A DNA stretch of 64,000 nucleotides from Bacteroidetes bacterium GWF2_33_38 (GCA_001769505.1 MEOF01000032.1:62001-126000), one strand, 5' to 3'. Shown: positions 55,258 to 64,000, counted from the stretch's first letter. Numbers and translations: made by a program. Notes: generated by a model from the sequence alone, not told the origin.

Positions 55258-55782
55258 ATGAAAACATTAATCAATCGCTTAAGTTTTATTTTTATTCTAT
55301 CCTTATGTACTTCTTTGGTTACTTTTGCTCAAGCAGGAAAAAAAGCTGACAAAGACACCGAAGCATGGAGATATGAAGTGGAATGTGTATCTACAGGAGC
55401 TGCTGGTACATATTTAATAAAAGTATGGTCGTATTCAAAAAAACCGAATGTGGCAATCGAACAAGCTAAAAAGAATGCTGTTCATGGTATTATTTTCAAA
55501 GGATTTTCAGGAGCTGGTGCTGGTTGTACACAAAAACCATTAGCAAACAGCCCTGCATTAGAAGAAGAAAAAGCAGACTTTTTTACTGAATTTTTTACCG
55601 ATGGTGGAAAATATATGAAATTTGTTAGTGTTACAAACGACGGAGCTATTCAAGCTGGGGATGTTGTGAAAATAGGCAAAGAATACAAAGTTGGAGTAGT
55701 TGTTTCGGTGTTAAAAGATAATCTAAGAAAAGATTTAGAATCTGCCGGAATAATCAAAGGTTTAGATGGTGGTTTATTTTAA
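55258..55782 (+). CDS. Secreted LPP20/FlgT-like domain protein, copy 1
   Basis: The 174-residue protein has a signal peptide (LVTFAQ) and a mature domain YEVECVSTGAAGTYLIKVWSY followed by a helix AIEQAKKNAVHGIIFKG. This strand-helix pattern (W/A-AI-x-AKKNA) recalls the LPP20/FlgT N-terminal fold found in envelope assembly proteins. Residues KEYKVGVVVSVLKDNLRKDLE close the domain. It is a paralogue of the next gene product, sharing the YE-EC, KVWS, AIEQAKKNAV and FF-DGG motifs. Confidence 0.65.
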   Translation: MKTLINRLSFIFILSLCTSLVTFAQAGKKADKDTEAWRYEVECVSTGAAGTYLIKVWSYSKKPNVAIEQAKKNAVHGIIFKGFSGAGAGCTQKPLANSPALEEEKADFFTEFFTDGGKYMKFVSVTNDGAIQAGDVVKIGKEYKVGVVVSVLKDNLRKDLESAGIIKGLDGGLF

Positions 55783-55793
55783 TAGGCAATACT

Positions 55794-56297
55794 ATGAAAA
55801 GTAAATTAGTAATATTTTCGATAATTGTGCTGATGTTCAGCACAATTGTTGAATCTTGCTTTGCACAAGATAAAAACTCAGGCTATTACACCTATGAAAC
55901 TGAATGTTTGGGAGTTGAGTTAGATGGTTCACAAACACTCAAAGTTTGGGGAAGTGGTAGAAATCGTGCTGATGCAATTGAACAAGCCAAGAAAAACGCA
56001 GTTCGAGATGTCTTGTTTAACGGAATAAAAAAAGGCAAATCAGAATGTAACGTAAAACCTGTTATTTTTGAAGTTAATGCACAAGAAAAACATGAAGATT
56101 ATTTTAATAAATTTTTTGCTGATGGTGGTGATTTTCAAAAATTTGTATCCCCTAAAGATGGCTCAAAATATCACGTAGAAGTAATAAAAGATAGAAAAAA
56201 AGCTGGCTCACAAGAAAATTATGCAGTTACTGTTCGTATTCTTCGTGCTGAACTTAAAACCAAAATGACAGAAGATAATATATTAAAAACCAATTAA
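55794..56297 (+). CDS. Secreted LPP20/FlgT-like domain protein, copy 2
   Basis: The 167-residue paralogue has a signal peptide (SCFAQ) and the same fold markers: YETECLGVELDGSQTLKVWG, ADAIEQAKKNAVRDVLFNGI, EDYFNKFFADGGDFQKFV and YAVTVRILRAELKTKM. The signal peptide contains a Cys but no clear lipobox glycine/serine context, so soluble export is more likely. It starts 11 bp after copy 1. Confidence 0.65.
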   Translation: MKSKLVIFSIIVLMFSTIVESCFAQDKNSGYYTYETECLGVELDGSQTLKVWGSGRNRADAIEQAKKNAVRDVLFNGIKKGKSECNVKPVIFEVNAQEKHEDYFNKFFADGGDFQKFVSPKDGSKYHVEVIKDRKKAGSQENYAVTVRILRAELKTKMTEDNILKTN

Positions 56298-56310
56298 AAA
56301 TTAAAAGTCT

Positions 56311-57261
56311 ATGAAATCAAAATTAACATTATTTGTTGCTATATTTTTTATTAGCATTAGTCTTGGATTTTCTCAAGCAAAAAAACCAACCATTATGATT
56401 GTACCAAGTGATGTTTGGTGTAATACAAACGGTTACATGATGGAATTTGATAATCAAGGAACAGTTGTGAAAATTCCTGATTATAAAAAAGCATTGCAAG
56501 AAAATGCCGATTTATTAACAGTTATTAGTAAAATAAATGGAATGATGGCTGAAAGAGGATTTCCACTAAAAAATATGGAATCTGCAATTAAAACATTAGA
56601 ATCAGAAAGTGCTGAAGATGCGATGCTTACAAGCAAAGGAGGAGCTAGTGTAAACGAAAGCCCAATCGACAAACTTAAAAAAGTTGCAAAAGCCGACATT
56701 ATCATGCAATTAACATGGACATTGAATACTACCGGACCTAAAAAATCGGTAACATTCAATTTACAAGGATTAGATTCTTATACCGACAAACAAGTTGCAA
56801 CAGCAGTTGGAACGGGAGCACCATCGTTTTCAGCAGAAATTCCTGTATTATTAGAGGAAGCAGTTCTTGCTCATCTTGACAATTTTAACGCTTCGCTTCA
56901 AGCTCATTTTGAAGATATGGGAACAAACGGTCGTGAAATTATTATCAGAATCAAAAAATTTGACTCATGGGAAGAAGATTTGGAAACCGAATATGATGGA
57001 AAAGAATTATCATCAATAATTGAAGGATGGATGACCGAAAATTGTGTGAACGGAAGATTTAGCACAAGCGATGCAACTGAAAATATGATGCTTTTCGAAC
57101 AAGTTCGTATCCCTTTGTATGGAGCTGATGGTAAGGCAATTGATGCTCGTGGATTTGCAAAAGGATTACAAAAATTCTTAAAAGAACCTCCATATGAAAT
57201 TACAAATAAGTTGATGATGAAGGGTCTTGGTCAAGCTGTAATCGTATTAGGAGATAAATAA
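56311..57261 (+). CDS. Secreted DUF6175-like protein
   Basis: The 316-residue protein has a signal peptide (SLGFSQ) and a mature start KKPTIMIVPSDVWCNTNGYM. The first strand and the helix pattern resemble CsgG/LpoB-type proteins, and the overall match is to the DUF6175 family of Bacteroidota as far as can be recalled. Two alpha/beta parts (about 20-190 and 195-316) look like tandem domains. DUF6175 genes tend to lie beside genes of the preceding type. The function is unknown. Confidence 0.65.
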   Translation: MKSKLTLFVAIFFISISLGFSQAKKPTIMIVPSDVWCNTNGYMMEFDNQGTVVKIPDYKKALQENADLLTVISKINGMMAERGFPLKNMESAIKTLESESAEDAMLTSKGGASVNESPIDKLKKVAKADIIMQLTWTLNTTGPKKSVTFNLQGLDSYTDKQVATAVGTGAPSFSAEIPVLLEEAVLAHLDNFNASLQAHFEDMGTNGREIIIRIKKFDSWEEDLETEYDGKELSSIIEGWMTENCVNGRFSTSDATENMMLFEQVRIPLYGADGKAIDARGFAKGLQKFLKEPPYEITNKLMMKGLGQAVIVLGDK

Positions 57262-57284
57262 AAATAATATTAAACCAATTAAAT

Positions 57285-58241
57285 ATGAAAAAAATACTTT
57301 TTATTGCCTTGGCTTTCGTAGTTTCAATAAATACTATGAAAGCTCAAAATTCAACAGGCAAAATGGACGACAAGGGCAGATTGGCTCTTACGGCTTGGGT
57401 TCCTGAGCAAATTGAAAGCATGCCTGTTGCTGCTAGAAAAAATTTAGAAAATAAATTGAGTCAAATTATTACTTCAAATGGTATGGCAGGAAGTCCGTTT
57501 AACTCAAGATTTATTATTACTGCAAATGTTACCGTTTTAACTAAAGATTTAACTGCGACTGCTCCTCCTATGCAAGCTTACACGCTTGACGTTACGCTAT
57601 ATATTGGCGACGGCTTTGAAGGAAAAAGCTTTGCAAGTTATTCTACTACTGTAAAAGGTGTTGGAGAAAATGAAACAAAGGCTTACATGGCTGCACTTAA
57701 AAACATAAAATCTAGCAACCCTGAATATCAAGCATTTATTGAAAAAGGAAAGAATAAAATTATTGAATATTACAATACACAATGTGATTTCATAATTAAA
57801 GAAGCTCAAACACTCGAAAGTCAAAATAAATTTGACGAAGCAATATGGAAATTGACTAGTGTTCCTGATGTTTGTGCCGATTGTTTCAATAAATGCATGG
57901 ACGCAGTTGCACCTATTTTCAAAAAGAAAATAGATTACGATTGTAAAGTAAAATTGACCGAAGCTAACAATGTTTGGGCAGCAAGTCAAAATTACGACGG
58001 AGCTAGTTCTGCTGGAGCTATTCTTTCAACTATCGACCCAGAAGCTGCTTGTTATAACGAAGCAAAAGCATTATCGTCGCAAATGGCAAAAAGAGTGTTG
58101 GAAATCGATAAAAGAGAGTGGAACTTAACTTGGGAACAAGAAGTTGGTCTTGAACGCGATAGAATAAAAGCATACAGAGACATAGGAGTTGCATGGGGAA
58201 ATGGACAACCTCAAAATGTTACATATAAAAGTTTGTGGTAG
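57285..58241 (+). CDS. Secreted protein with C-terminal helical repeat region, last operon gene (318 aa)
   Basis: After a signal peptide (TMKAQ) comes an alpha/beta domain (FIITANVTVLTKDLTATAPPM..., about 20-165) and then a helical region with four cysteines (DVCADCFNKCM and YDCKVKL) that resembles TPR-like repeats (QTLESQNKFDEAIWKLTSVP). The N-terminal half has a strand pattern seen in penicillin-binding protein activators. It is the last gene before a strong terminator. Confidence 0.62.
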   Translation: MKKILFIALAFVVSINTMKAQNSTGKMDDKGRLALTAWVPEQIESMPVAARKNLENKLSQIITSNGMAGSPFNSRFIITANVTVLTKDLTATAPPMQAYTLDVTLYIGDGFEGKSFASYSTTVKGVGENETKAYMAALKNIKSSNPEYQAFIEKGKNKIIEYYNTQCDFIIKEAQTLESQNKFDEAIWKLTSVPDVCADCFNKCMDAVAPIFKKKIDYDCKVKLTEANNVWAASQNYDGASSAGAILSTIDPEAACYNEAKALSSQMAKRVLEIDKREWNLTWEQEVGLERDRIKAYRDIGVAWGNGQPQNVTYKSLW

Positions 58242-58259
58242 AATTGAACTTAAAAAATT

Positions 58260-58298
58260 AAAACAAAAGCACATTGAATCAATGTGCTTTTGTTTTTT
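58260..58298 (+). terminator. Terminator of the five-gene operon
   Basis: AAAACAAAAGCACATTGA and TCAATGTGCTTTTGTTTT form a perfect stem around a 2-base AA... loop and are followed by T residues. It ends transcription from the left and could serve the SpoIIE gene from the right. Confidence 0.9.
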
Positions 58299-58378
58299 GT
58301 AGTAACTAATGTATTGTAAGACGTATTATTTGATTTGAGAATTTTATGACAAGCTAAAAGAACTATCAAAATTTGAAA

Positions 58379-60865
58379 TTAAATTTTCATTCCCAAAATA
58401 GTAATATCATCAATTTGTTCGTAATCCCCTCGCCATTCAATCATTGCTTTTTCCATTACAAGCTTTTGCTCCATCATTGATAAATGACAATTGTTAATGA
58501 ATAGTTGTTTCAATTGCTTCGACATAAATTTTTTGCCTTTTGAGCCTCCAAATTGGTCTTGAAAACCATCACTGGTAAGATAAATAGAATCACCTTTGAA
58601 TAATTGTATTTCGTGATTTGTAAACGGATTCATATGTTCAAAAATTGCGACAGGCATTTTATCTGGCTTTAGTTCATAAAGTTCAAAGTTAAAAGTTGAA
58701 AGTTCATCAAGTTTAGTATTTTCTTCATTTTTCACTATGTAAAGTGGATTATTTGCACCTGCCCATTGAGCGAGATAATAATTATTAATTGAAAATTGTG
58801 AATTGTCAATTACCACAAGGCTTATGTCCATTCCATCTTTCTGTTCTTCTAAACTTCCTTTTTGTTGAAGAGCTTCAATAATTGATATTCGCAAATAATC
58901 GAGTACTTCGCTGGCTTTTGTAACTTCTTTTTTACGAACAATTTCATTTAAAAAAGAAACTCCAAGCATACTCATAAACGCACCTGGAACGCCATGACCT
59001 GTACAATCAGCCACTGTTACAATAAGCATTTCGTTCACACGTGTTGCCCAATAAAAATCGCCTGAAACAATGTCTTTAGGTTTAAATAAAATAAAATGTG
59101 AGCCTAAAATTTTATTGGCATAATCACCAGTAGGCAAAACAGCTTGTTGAATATTTAAAGCATAATTAATACTATCGGTAATTTTTTGTTTTTGCTCTTC
59201 GATATGATCTTTTTGCGACATAACTAAATCACGCTGTGATTCGATTTCATCGCGTTGTGCCATAATTTCTTCGTTTTGCTGATTCAACAAACTATTCTTT
59301 TCATCAACAATTGCTTTTTGCTTTTCTATTATTAGCTTTTGCCTACGTGTAACTTTAAGTCGTTGTACTACAAAAAAAGCAAATACACCAATTAGAATTA
59401 TTCCGGCGATAACAAAAACAATAATTATTTTTTGTTGACGGCCCGTTTCTTGTTGTCTGAGCAATTCTGATTGTTGCAACTCTTTTTCCTTGTTTAGTTT
59501 CTCTATTTGAAGTTGTTTTTTTTCTGATTCAAACTTTTTTTCCGCATCCGCAATCGAAGACGTCTTCTCTAATTCAAACATGCTATCATTCGCAGCAATA
59601 AAAATCTCAGCAAATTCAAAAGCTTTTTCGAAGTCCCCCATCATCTTATATGCACTAATTATTGTATGAGAAGCTTCTCTTTGGCGAGGAATAGCATTAA
59701 TTTCTTTGGCGAGTAGATATGCTTTTGTTCCATATTCAAGAGCTTTTTTTAAATATGTCGATTTTTCAATTGATGAGTTGGCAAGCAAAACATTCAAAGC
59801 TCCAATATTATTATAACATACAATAAGTCCGTTTTTATCCCCTATTTGTTCAACTATCTCCAATGCATTTTGATAATATTCAATAGCCATATCAAAATTG
59901 CCTTTAGCTTCATACACTTGTCCTATATTTGAATAACAAGCAGAACTTCCACTTATATCTCCTAATTTTTGAGTAATTAATAGTGATTTATTGTAATAAT
60001 CAATTGCTGTTTCATGCTCTTTTTTTGCATTGTAAATAATTCCCAAGTTATTATAGCAACCCGACATTCCTCTTAAATCGCCTAATTCTTCTTTATATTT
60101 CAACGATTTTAAATAATACTGAATTGCTTTTTCATAACTATTTTGAAAAAAATGAATATTTCCAATATTGTTGTAACAGTATGAAATTCCTTTTTTATCA
60201 TTAATTTTTTCCAAATAAGTTAACGATTTTAAATAATGCTGAATCGCTTTATCAAAACCCCCCATATCGGTATAAATACTTCCTATATTTGTATAACATC
60301 CAGCAATGCCTCTTTTATCGCCAACTTCGGTATTTAATTTCAATGAATTATTGTAAAATTCCATTGCTTGTTCATAATTGCCTTGGTCAGAATATACGTT
60401 CCCAAGACTAGTATTGCAACTTGCTAAACCTTTTTTGCCTTCAAAAATATGATTCGGGGTAGATTCTTTGTCAATAATTTCATTATAAATATTCATCGAT
60501 TTTAAATAAAAATCTATTGCCTCATCATAAATCCCCAAACCGTTTTTTACAAATCCAATATACCTCAAAGATGTTGCTTTATGAACTAGAAATTTTACTC
60601 TTAAGATATCATCATTTTTTTTCGACAAGCCTTTATCAGCGATATTTAAAGCTTCGTTGTAAAAAAATACAGCAGTGTCAGGATTTTCAGATTCAAAATA
60701 ATACCCGATTTCCTCATTTAAGAGTATAATGCGAGTTGTATCGTGCTTGGCATTTTTATAAAGAGCCCATAATGAATCAATATTTTGATTCTGCGAAAAA
60801 CAAGAAAACATAGATTCTCCAATAACGAAAACCAACAAAAGTAAAAAAGGCTTAATTAATCTCAT
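58379..60865 (-). CDS. TPR-containing SpoIIE/PP2C-type serine phosphatase
   Basis: A signal or anchor sequence is followed by eight to nine TPRs (about 70-420, unit YYNKSLLITQKLGDISGSS), a membrane segment (about 478-503), a long coiled coil (505-575) and a C-terminal SpoIIE phosphatase domain (about 590-828). The latter has FKPKDIVSGDFYWA, VADCTGHGVPGAFMSMLG and SDGFQDQFGG, which hold the metal-binding aspartates. So a periplasmic TPR sensor would control a cytoplasmic phosphatase, likely in an anti-sigma/anti-anti-sigma switch. The start at 60865 fits the signal peptide; three more codons are possible. A minus-strand TATCTTTG lies at 60889-60896. Confidence 0.88.
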   Translation of the reverse strand: MRLIKPFLLLLVFVIGESMFSCFSQNQNIDSLWALYKNAKHDTTRIILLNEEIGYYFESENPDTAVFFYNEALNIADKGLSKKNDDILRVKFLVHKATSLRYIGFVKNGLGIYDEAIDFYLKSMNIYNEIIDKESTPNHIFEGKKGLASCNTSLGNVYSDQGNYEQAMEFYNNSLKLNTEVGDKRGIAGCYTNIGSIYTDMGGFDKAIQHYLKSLTYLEKINDKKGISYCYNNIGNIHFFQNSYEKAIQYYLKSLKYKEELGDLRGMSGCYNNLGIIYNAKKEHETAIDYYNKSLLITQKLGDISGSSACYSNIGQVYEAKGNFDMAIEYYQNALEIVEQIGDKNGLIVCYNNIGALNVLLANSSIEKSTYLKKALEYGTKAYLLAKEINAIPRQREASHTIISAYKMMGDFEKAFEFAEIFIAANDSMFELEKTSSIADAEKKFESEKKQLQIEKLNKEKELQQSELLRQQETGRQQKIIIVFVIAGIILIGVFAFFVVQRLKVTRRQKLIIEKQKAIVDEKNSLLNQQNEEIMAQRDEIESQRDLVMSQKDHIEEQKQKITDSINYALNIQQAVLPTGDYANKILGSHFILFKPKDIVSGDFYWATRVNEMLIVTVADCTGHGVPGAFMSMLGVSFLNEIVRKKEVTKASEVLDYLRISIIEALQQKGSLEEQKDGMDISLVVIDNSQFSINNYYLAQWAGANNPLYIVKNEENTKLDELSTFNFELYELKPDKMPVAIFEHMNPFTNHEIQLFKGDSIYLTSDGFQDQFGGSKGKKFMSKQLKQLFINNCHLSMMEQKLVMEKAMIEWRGDYEQIDDITILGMKI

Positions 60866-61169
60866 TTTATACAAAATACTTCTTTTTTCAAAGATAATTT
60901 TTTTTATATGAATTCTTAAAAAAATAGTATGCTTAATTCGATTGTATTTTGATGAGTTATAAAAACATAATTCTTATTCTTTTGTCATTAGCAAGCAAGC
61001 TATTAATCCTTGATATAATTCAGCGAAACTAAAGCTCATCACAAGAAAGTTCATCTTACGTTCAATAAAAAAGATAATTGACAATATTTTTTGTTGCAAT
61101 TACAGCTATGATATTAAAAAGTTATCTTACATTTTTTACTACCTTTGCCATGAATTTTAAAAAAAACAT
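60866..61169. other. Divergent promoter region
   Basis: Minus-strand TATCTTTG (60889-60896) serves the phosphatase gene and plus-strand TACCTTTG (61140-61147) serves the lipoprotein gene. Between them no gene or repeat was recognised. Confidence 0.55.
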
Positions 61170-61694
61170 ATGAAAAAATTTAACTTTTACTTTTTCCTAG
61201 TATTAAGCATTGTAGTTGCTATGTCTTCTTGTAAAAAAGAAGAAGACGACGATGATAACAACAACAATAATAACGAACCAACTTACGAATTTAAAGACCA
61301 AGTGCTTCAAGGAGAAATTTCAGGAGTTGCATGGGAATTTAAAGCCGGAAAATACGAACTTGATTATTGGGATAGTACTGAATATTCGGTTGATTTATAC
61401 GATACTACAGGAGCTGAAAATTTTACAACTGTTTGTGATGTTTGGACTGGCGATTTCGATTACAATATTATGTTTTCGTGTCCGCAAGATACTGGTTTGT
61501 ACGAATTAGGTTGGGGGTCACAATCTATAACGTTAGTCGATTGGACAGCCGATCCTGTTTTGAACATAGTTTTAACCGAAGGAGCCTTACATATTATAAG
61601 CAAAACCGACAGTACGTTGACTGGAGAAATAGACGCTGCTTCAGATAACGAAAGTTATATAAACGGATATTTTACCATCAGTTTGTGTCAATAA
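61170..61694 (+). CDS. Surface-type lipoprotein of unknown function (174 aa)
   Basis: The lipobox is MSSC (Cys21). The mature start CKKEEDDDDNNNN is an acidic and Asn-rich tether very like that of the lipoprotein at 7876-8757 and resembles a Bacteroidota lipoprotein export signal. The rest is beta-rich (VLQGEISGVAWEFKAGKYEL...), and its domain is not recognised. It is followed 15 bp later by a PAS-domain gene. Confidence 0.7.
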   Translation: MKKFNFYFFLVLSIVVAMSSCKKEEDDDDNNNNNNEPTYEFKDQVLQGEISGVAWEFKAGKYELDYWDSTEYSVDLYDTTGAENFTTVCDVWTGDFDYNIMFSCPQDTGLYELGWGSQSITLVDWTADPVLNIVLTEGALHIISKTDSTLTGEIDAASDNESYINGYFTISLCQ

Positions 61695-61709
61695 TTTTGA
61701 TATGCGAAA

Positions 61710-62048
61710 ATGGAAAATTGGAGTAAAGAGTTAAATATAGCCATTACTGTAGCCGATGCCAATGGAATAATTCAAGATATGAATCAAAAATCAATGATGA
61801 CTTTTCAAAAATCAGGAAGCGAATCGTTGATTGGAAAAAGCTTATATGATTGTCATCCGCAAAAAGCAAACGAGAAAATTAACGAACTAATGGCAGAACA
61901 AAAGACTAACGCCTATACCATTGAAAAAAATGGAATTAAAAAACTAATTTATCAAACACCATGGTTTGAAAATGGAAAGTTTAAAGGATTGGTTGAGTTA
62001 TCGCTCGAAATTCCGTTTGAGATGAAACATTTTGTTAGAAATCCATAA
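61710..62048 (+). CDS. Stand-alone PAS-domain protein
   Basis: The 112-residue protein consists of one PAS fold (IAITVADANGIIQDMNQKS, then SLIGKSLYDCHPQKA and KNGIKKLIYQTPWFENGKFKG). No kinase, cyclase or HTH part is attached, so it must signal through a partner or act as a heme or ligand binding unit. It may be co-transcribed with the lipoprotein upstream. A terminator follows at once. Confidence 0.85.
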   Translation: MENWSKELNIAITVADANGIIQDMNQKSMMTFQKSGSESLIGKSLYDCHPQKANEKINELMAEQKTNAYTIEKNGIKKLIYQTPWFENGKFKGLVELSLEIPFEMKHFVRNP

Positions 62049-62049
62049 A

Positions 62050-62076
62050 TAGAAAAGGGCTTAATAAGCCCTTTTT
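62050..62076. terminator. Bidirectional terminator between converging genes
   Basis: AAAAGGGCTTA and TAAGCCCTTTT form an 11-bp stem with A and T runs on either side. It serves the PAS gene and the convergent hypothetical gene. Confidence 0.85.
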
Positions 62077-62079
62077 CAT

Positions 62080-62466
62080 TTAATTTTCGTCAGCGTATTT
62101 TGTTAAGCGACTTCTATATTCGAGAATGTCTTCCCTATTACGTTTATTGTTGCTATCTTCGATAAGTGAAAGTAAGTAAATCAAACTATCGATTTGAAGT
62201 TTAACATCCTCGTGAATGTCTCCAACCTCTTCATTTTGTGAATCGTCAAACAATTCATCTTCGGGAATATTAATAAAGAATCCTTCGAAATTTTCGAGAT
62301 GTTCGTAAGTTAAGCGAATCAATTTTACCAATACAGGATCTTTATCTTCAATAGCATAGTTTCGCAACTCTTTTAAATCTTTTATCAGTTTTCCGTCAAT
62401 TTTTTCAGTATCCAACAATCTTTTGTGAATTCGATTAACTAATTTCAAACCTTCAATACTATTCAT
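62080..62466 (-). CDS. Hypothetical helical protein (128 aa)
   Basis: The soluble, acidic, all-alpha protein (INRIHKRLLDTEKIDGKL-like start, then DLKELRNYAIEDKDPVLVKL) has no recognised domain and no signal peptide. It is preceded by a short spacer and lies upstream-convergent with the PAS gene. Its conserved-looking charged helices suggest a cytoplasmic interaction protein; function unknown. Confidence 0.65.
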   Translation of the reverse strand: MNSIEGLKLVNRIHKRLLDTEKIDGKLIKDLKELRNYAIEDKDPVLVKLIRLTYEHLENFEGFFINIPEDELFDDSQNEEVGDIHEDVKLQIDSLIYLLSLIEDSNNKRNREDILEYRSRLTKYADEN

Positions 62467-62586
62467 ATTTTTCTTTATTAAAATTCAGATGCAAATTAAG
62501 CCAAAAAAATCTGCTTATTACTGCTTTATTTCGGGCTTTTATTAACAAGAATTGTTTAAAAATATTTACTCATTCAAAAAGTAGAA

Positions 62587-63825
62587 TTAAAAAATTCTTT
62601 TCAATTCGTTTACATCTGGTTTAATTGGAGCAGGCATATCTAATAATGGCTGAACCGATTTTAAATCTTTTAAACCGCTACCAGTAAGCATTGTAACAAC
62701 TTTTGCTCCTTTTGGAATTTTATTTTCACGCATATATTTCAAAACTCCAGCAAATGAAGTTGTAGCAGCTGGTTCAGAGAATAAACCTGTGTTACGGCTT
62801 AAAATTTTTGATGCTTGCATTATTTCTTCGTCAGTAACTAAAAGTCCGTGACCAGCAAAATCTTTGATGAATTTTTTAGCCATATAGAAATTTCGTGGAA
62901 TATCAACCGAAATTGAATCTGCAATTGTTGAGCTTGGATATGAAACAAAATCTTCGTTTTCTAAATTTGCAACAATATTTTTACTTTTATCTGATTGAAC
63001 ACAAACAATTGTTGGCATTTTTTCGATAATTCCTAAATTCAATAAATCTTCAAATCCTTTGTAAACGCCAGAAATAATAACACCATCGCCAACTGGAACG
63101 AAAACAAAATCTGGTGATTTTTCTTTCAAATTTGAGAAAATTTCAAACGAAACAGTTTTCTTTCCTTCAATTGTGAAAGGATTAAAAGCTGTGTTGCGGT
63201 TGTACCAACCGAATTGTTTTGTTGCCTCAACGCTCAAATCGAATGCATTATCGTAAGTTCCATCAACAGGAACTATTTTTGCTCCATACATAATAATTTG
63301 AGTTAATTTTGCCAATGGAGCAGCTTTTGGAACAAAAATTATTGCTTTTTGATTATTTGCAGCACACAATCCCGCCAAAGAAGAACCAGCATTTCCAGTT
63401 GATGCAGCAACAATTGTTTCAATATTATTTTCTTTTGCGAAAGCAGAAACTAAAACAGATGCTCGGTCTTTAAAAGAATAAGTTGGATTTTGAGAATCGT
63501 CTTTAAAATACAATTCAAAGGTTAGTTTTTTTCCTTCAATTGTATCGAAATGATACATTGGATTGTTTCCAACTTTTAATTTAGGAAAACTTTCAACCGA
63601 TTTTATTGGCAAAACATCAATCCAAGCTTTTTTTTCTAATTGTTTGAATAATTCTACTTTTGGATATTTTGCTTTAATTTCTTCGTAATTATAATGTGTT
63701 TTTAAAACGCCTTTTGGTGGCATTGTTGGAGTATTGTGTTTTTCACATTTTGGACAAAGATATGTTACTTCGTTTGATTGGTATTTTGCACCGCAATCGT
63801 TACATTGATAAAAATATTTGCTCAT
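62587..63825 (-). CDS. thrC: Threonine synthase
   Basis: ThrC converts O-phosphohomoserine to threonine with PLP. The 412-residue protein has an N-terminal zinc ribbon (Cys8, 11, 24, 27), the PLP lysine in TYSFKDRA (Lys119), the phosphate loop STGNAGSSLAG and GDGVIISG, and a C-terminal MLTGSGLKD. It is the compact class of ThrC with a zinc ribbon. It faces the right window edge with no other gene seen in the 175 bp beyond. Confidence 0.92.
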   Translation of the reverse strand: MSKYFYQCNDCGAKYQSNEVTYLCPKCEKHNTPTMPPKGVLKTHYNYEEIKAKYPKVELFKQLEKKAWIDVLPIKSVESFPKLKVGNNPMYHFDTIEGKKLTFELYFKDDSQNPTYSFKDRASVLVSAFAKENNIETIVAASTGNAGSSLAGLCAANNQKAIIFVPKAAPLAKLTQIIMYGAKIVPVDGTYDNAFDLSVEATKQFGWYNRNTAFNPFTIEGKKTVSFEIFSNLKEKSPDFVFVPVGDGVIISGVYKGFEDLLNLGIIEKMPTIVCVQSDKSKNIVANLENEDFVSYPSSTIADSISVDIPRNFYMAKKFIKDFAGHGLLVTDEEIMQASKILSRNTGLFSEPAATTSFAGVLKYMRENKIPKGAKVVTMLTGSGLKDLKSVQPLLDMPAPIKPDVNELKRIF

Positions 63826-64000
63826 TTTTTTGATTTTTAGTTTTTTTACTTAAAACCTCGGATAGTTCATTAAGCTATGAGTCTGTATTCAAGATTTATA
63901 AGTAATAAAATAGTTATCGTTATATAATCTGATGTAAAATTAATAAAAAAGACGAAATGTTTTAAGGAATTGATTTTTCTAATAAAATGCAATGATATCA

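Noticed and set aside
53933-58241. The five-gene operon as a curli (csg) or flagellar system
   Set aside because: Only fold-level resemblance to CsgG, LPP20 and FlgT is seen; no curlin repeats or flagellar genes are present.

Overview
This is an AT-rich chromosomal window from a member of the Bacteroidota, most likely an anaerobe or microaerophile of the Bacteroidales/Marinilabiliales type. The evidence is a type IX secretion (T9SS) and gliding gene set (PorG-like proteins, GldD, T9SS type A sorting domains), promoters of the Bacteroidota TAnnTTTG form, few Shine-Dalgarno sequences, and anaerobic redox enzymes (HydB/NuoF-like end, large flavo-iron-sulfur protein, rubrerythrin, hybrid cluster protein). 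No rRNA, tRNA, CRISPR array, transposase or integrase gene was seen.

Layout. 1-5325: the 3' end of a HydB/NuoF-like subunit, then a 1233-residue fusion (2Fe-2S, GltD-type flavoprotein, ferredoxin and MopB domains) and a ferritin-like rubrerythrin. The gap between the first two holds a GIY-YIG nuclease gene bracketed by two REP-like hairpin units. 5328-7559: a two-gene RloA/RloB (AbiL-type) defence operon with its own promoter and two palindromic operators. It ends in a 131-bp attC-like site, and its ends fit an integron gene cassette. A frameshifted rubrerythrin 3' remnant lies just beyond it. 7876-13244: lipoprotein, ndk, PHP phosphoesterase, hydrolase, pdxJ. 13327-23175: an envelope block of a CBS protein, an Omp85-like protein, nadK, three PorG-like paralogues, uppS, bamA and two skp genes. 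23291-32836: lipoproteins, GGGP synthase, phosphopantetheinyl transferase, gldD, ssb, mutY, HU, a 30-residue basic protein missed by usual length cut-offs, RNase G, DsbD and an ECF sigma factor. 33013-39201: uvrA and a nitrosative-stress group (ferredoxin-like protein, hcp, cupin). 39604-47528: TMTC-like TPR membrane protein, T9SS-exported papain-family protease, pabB, lipoprotein, HAD phosphatase and Ste24-type protease. 47529-50361: an accessory patch with low-complexity repeats, a decayed phosphoglucomutase 3' end, AbiH and a T9SS cargo protein. 50362-53636: phosphoglucomutase and UDP-glucose dehydrogenase. 53853-58298: a structured leader and five co-directional genes for secreted proteins of unknown function, closed by a strong terminator. 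The rest holds a TPR/SpoIIE phosphatase, a lipoprotein, a lone PAS protein, a hypothetical gene and thrC.

The most notable parts are the cassette-borne AbiL operon with dual operators, the GIY-YIG gene between REP-like hairpins, the shared topology of both defence loci (each lies between an intact host gene and a decayed copy of that gene's 3' end), the large redox fusion whose MopB domain lacks the catalytic Cys/Sec motif, and the five-gene secreted operon with a structured leader.
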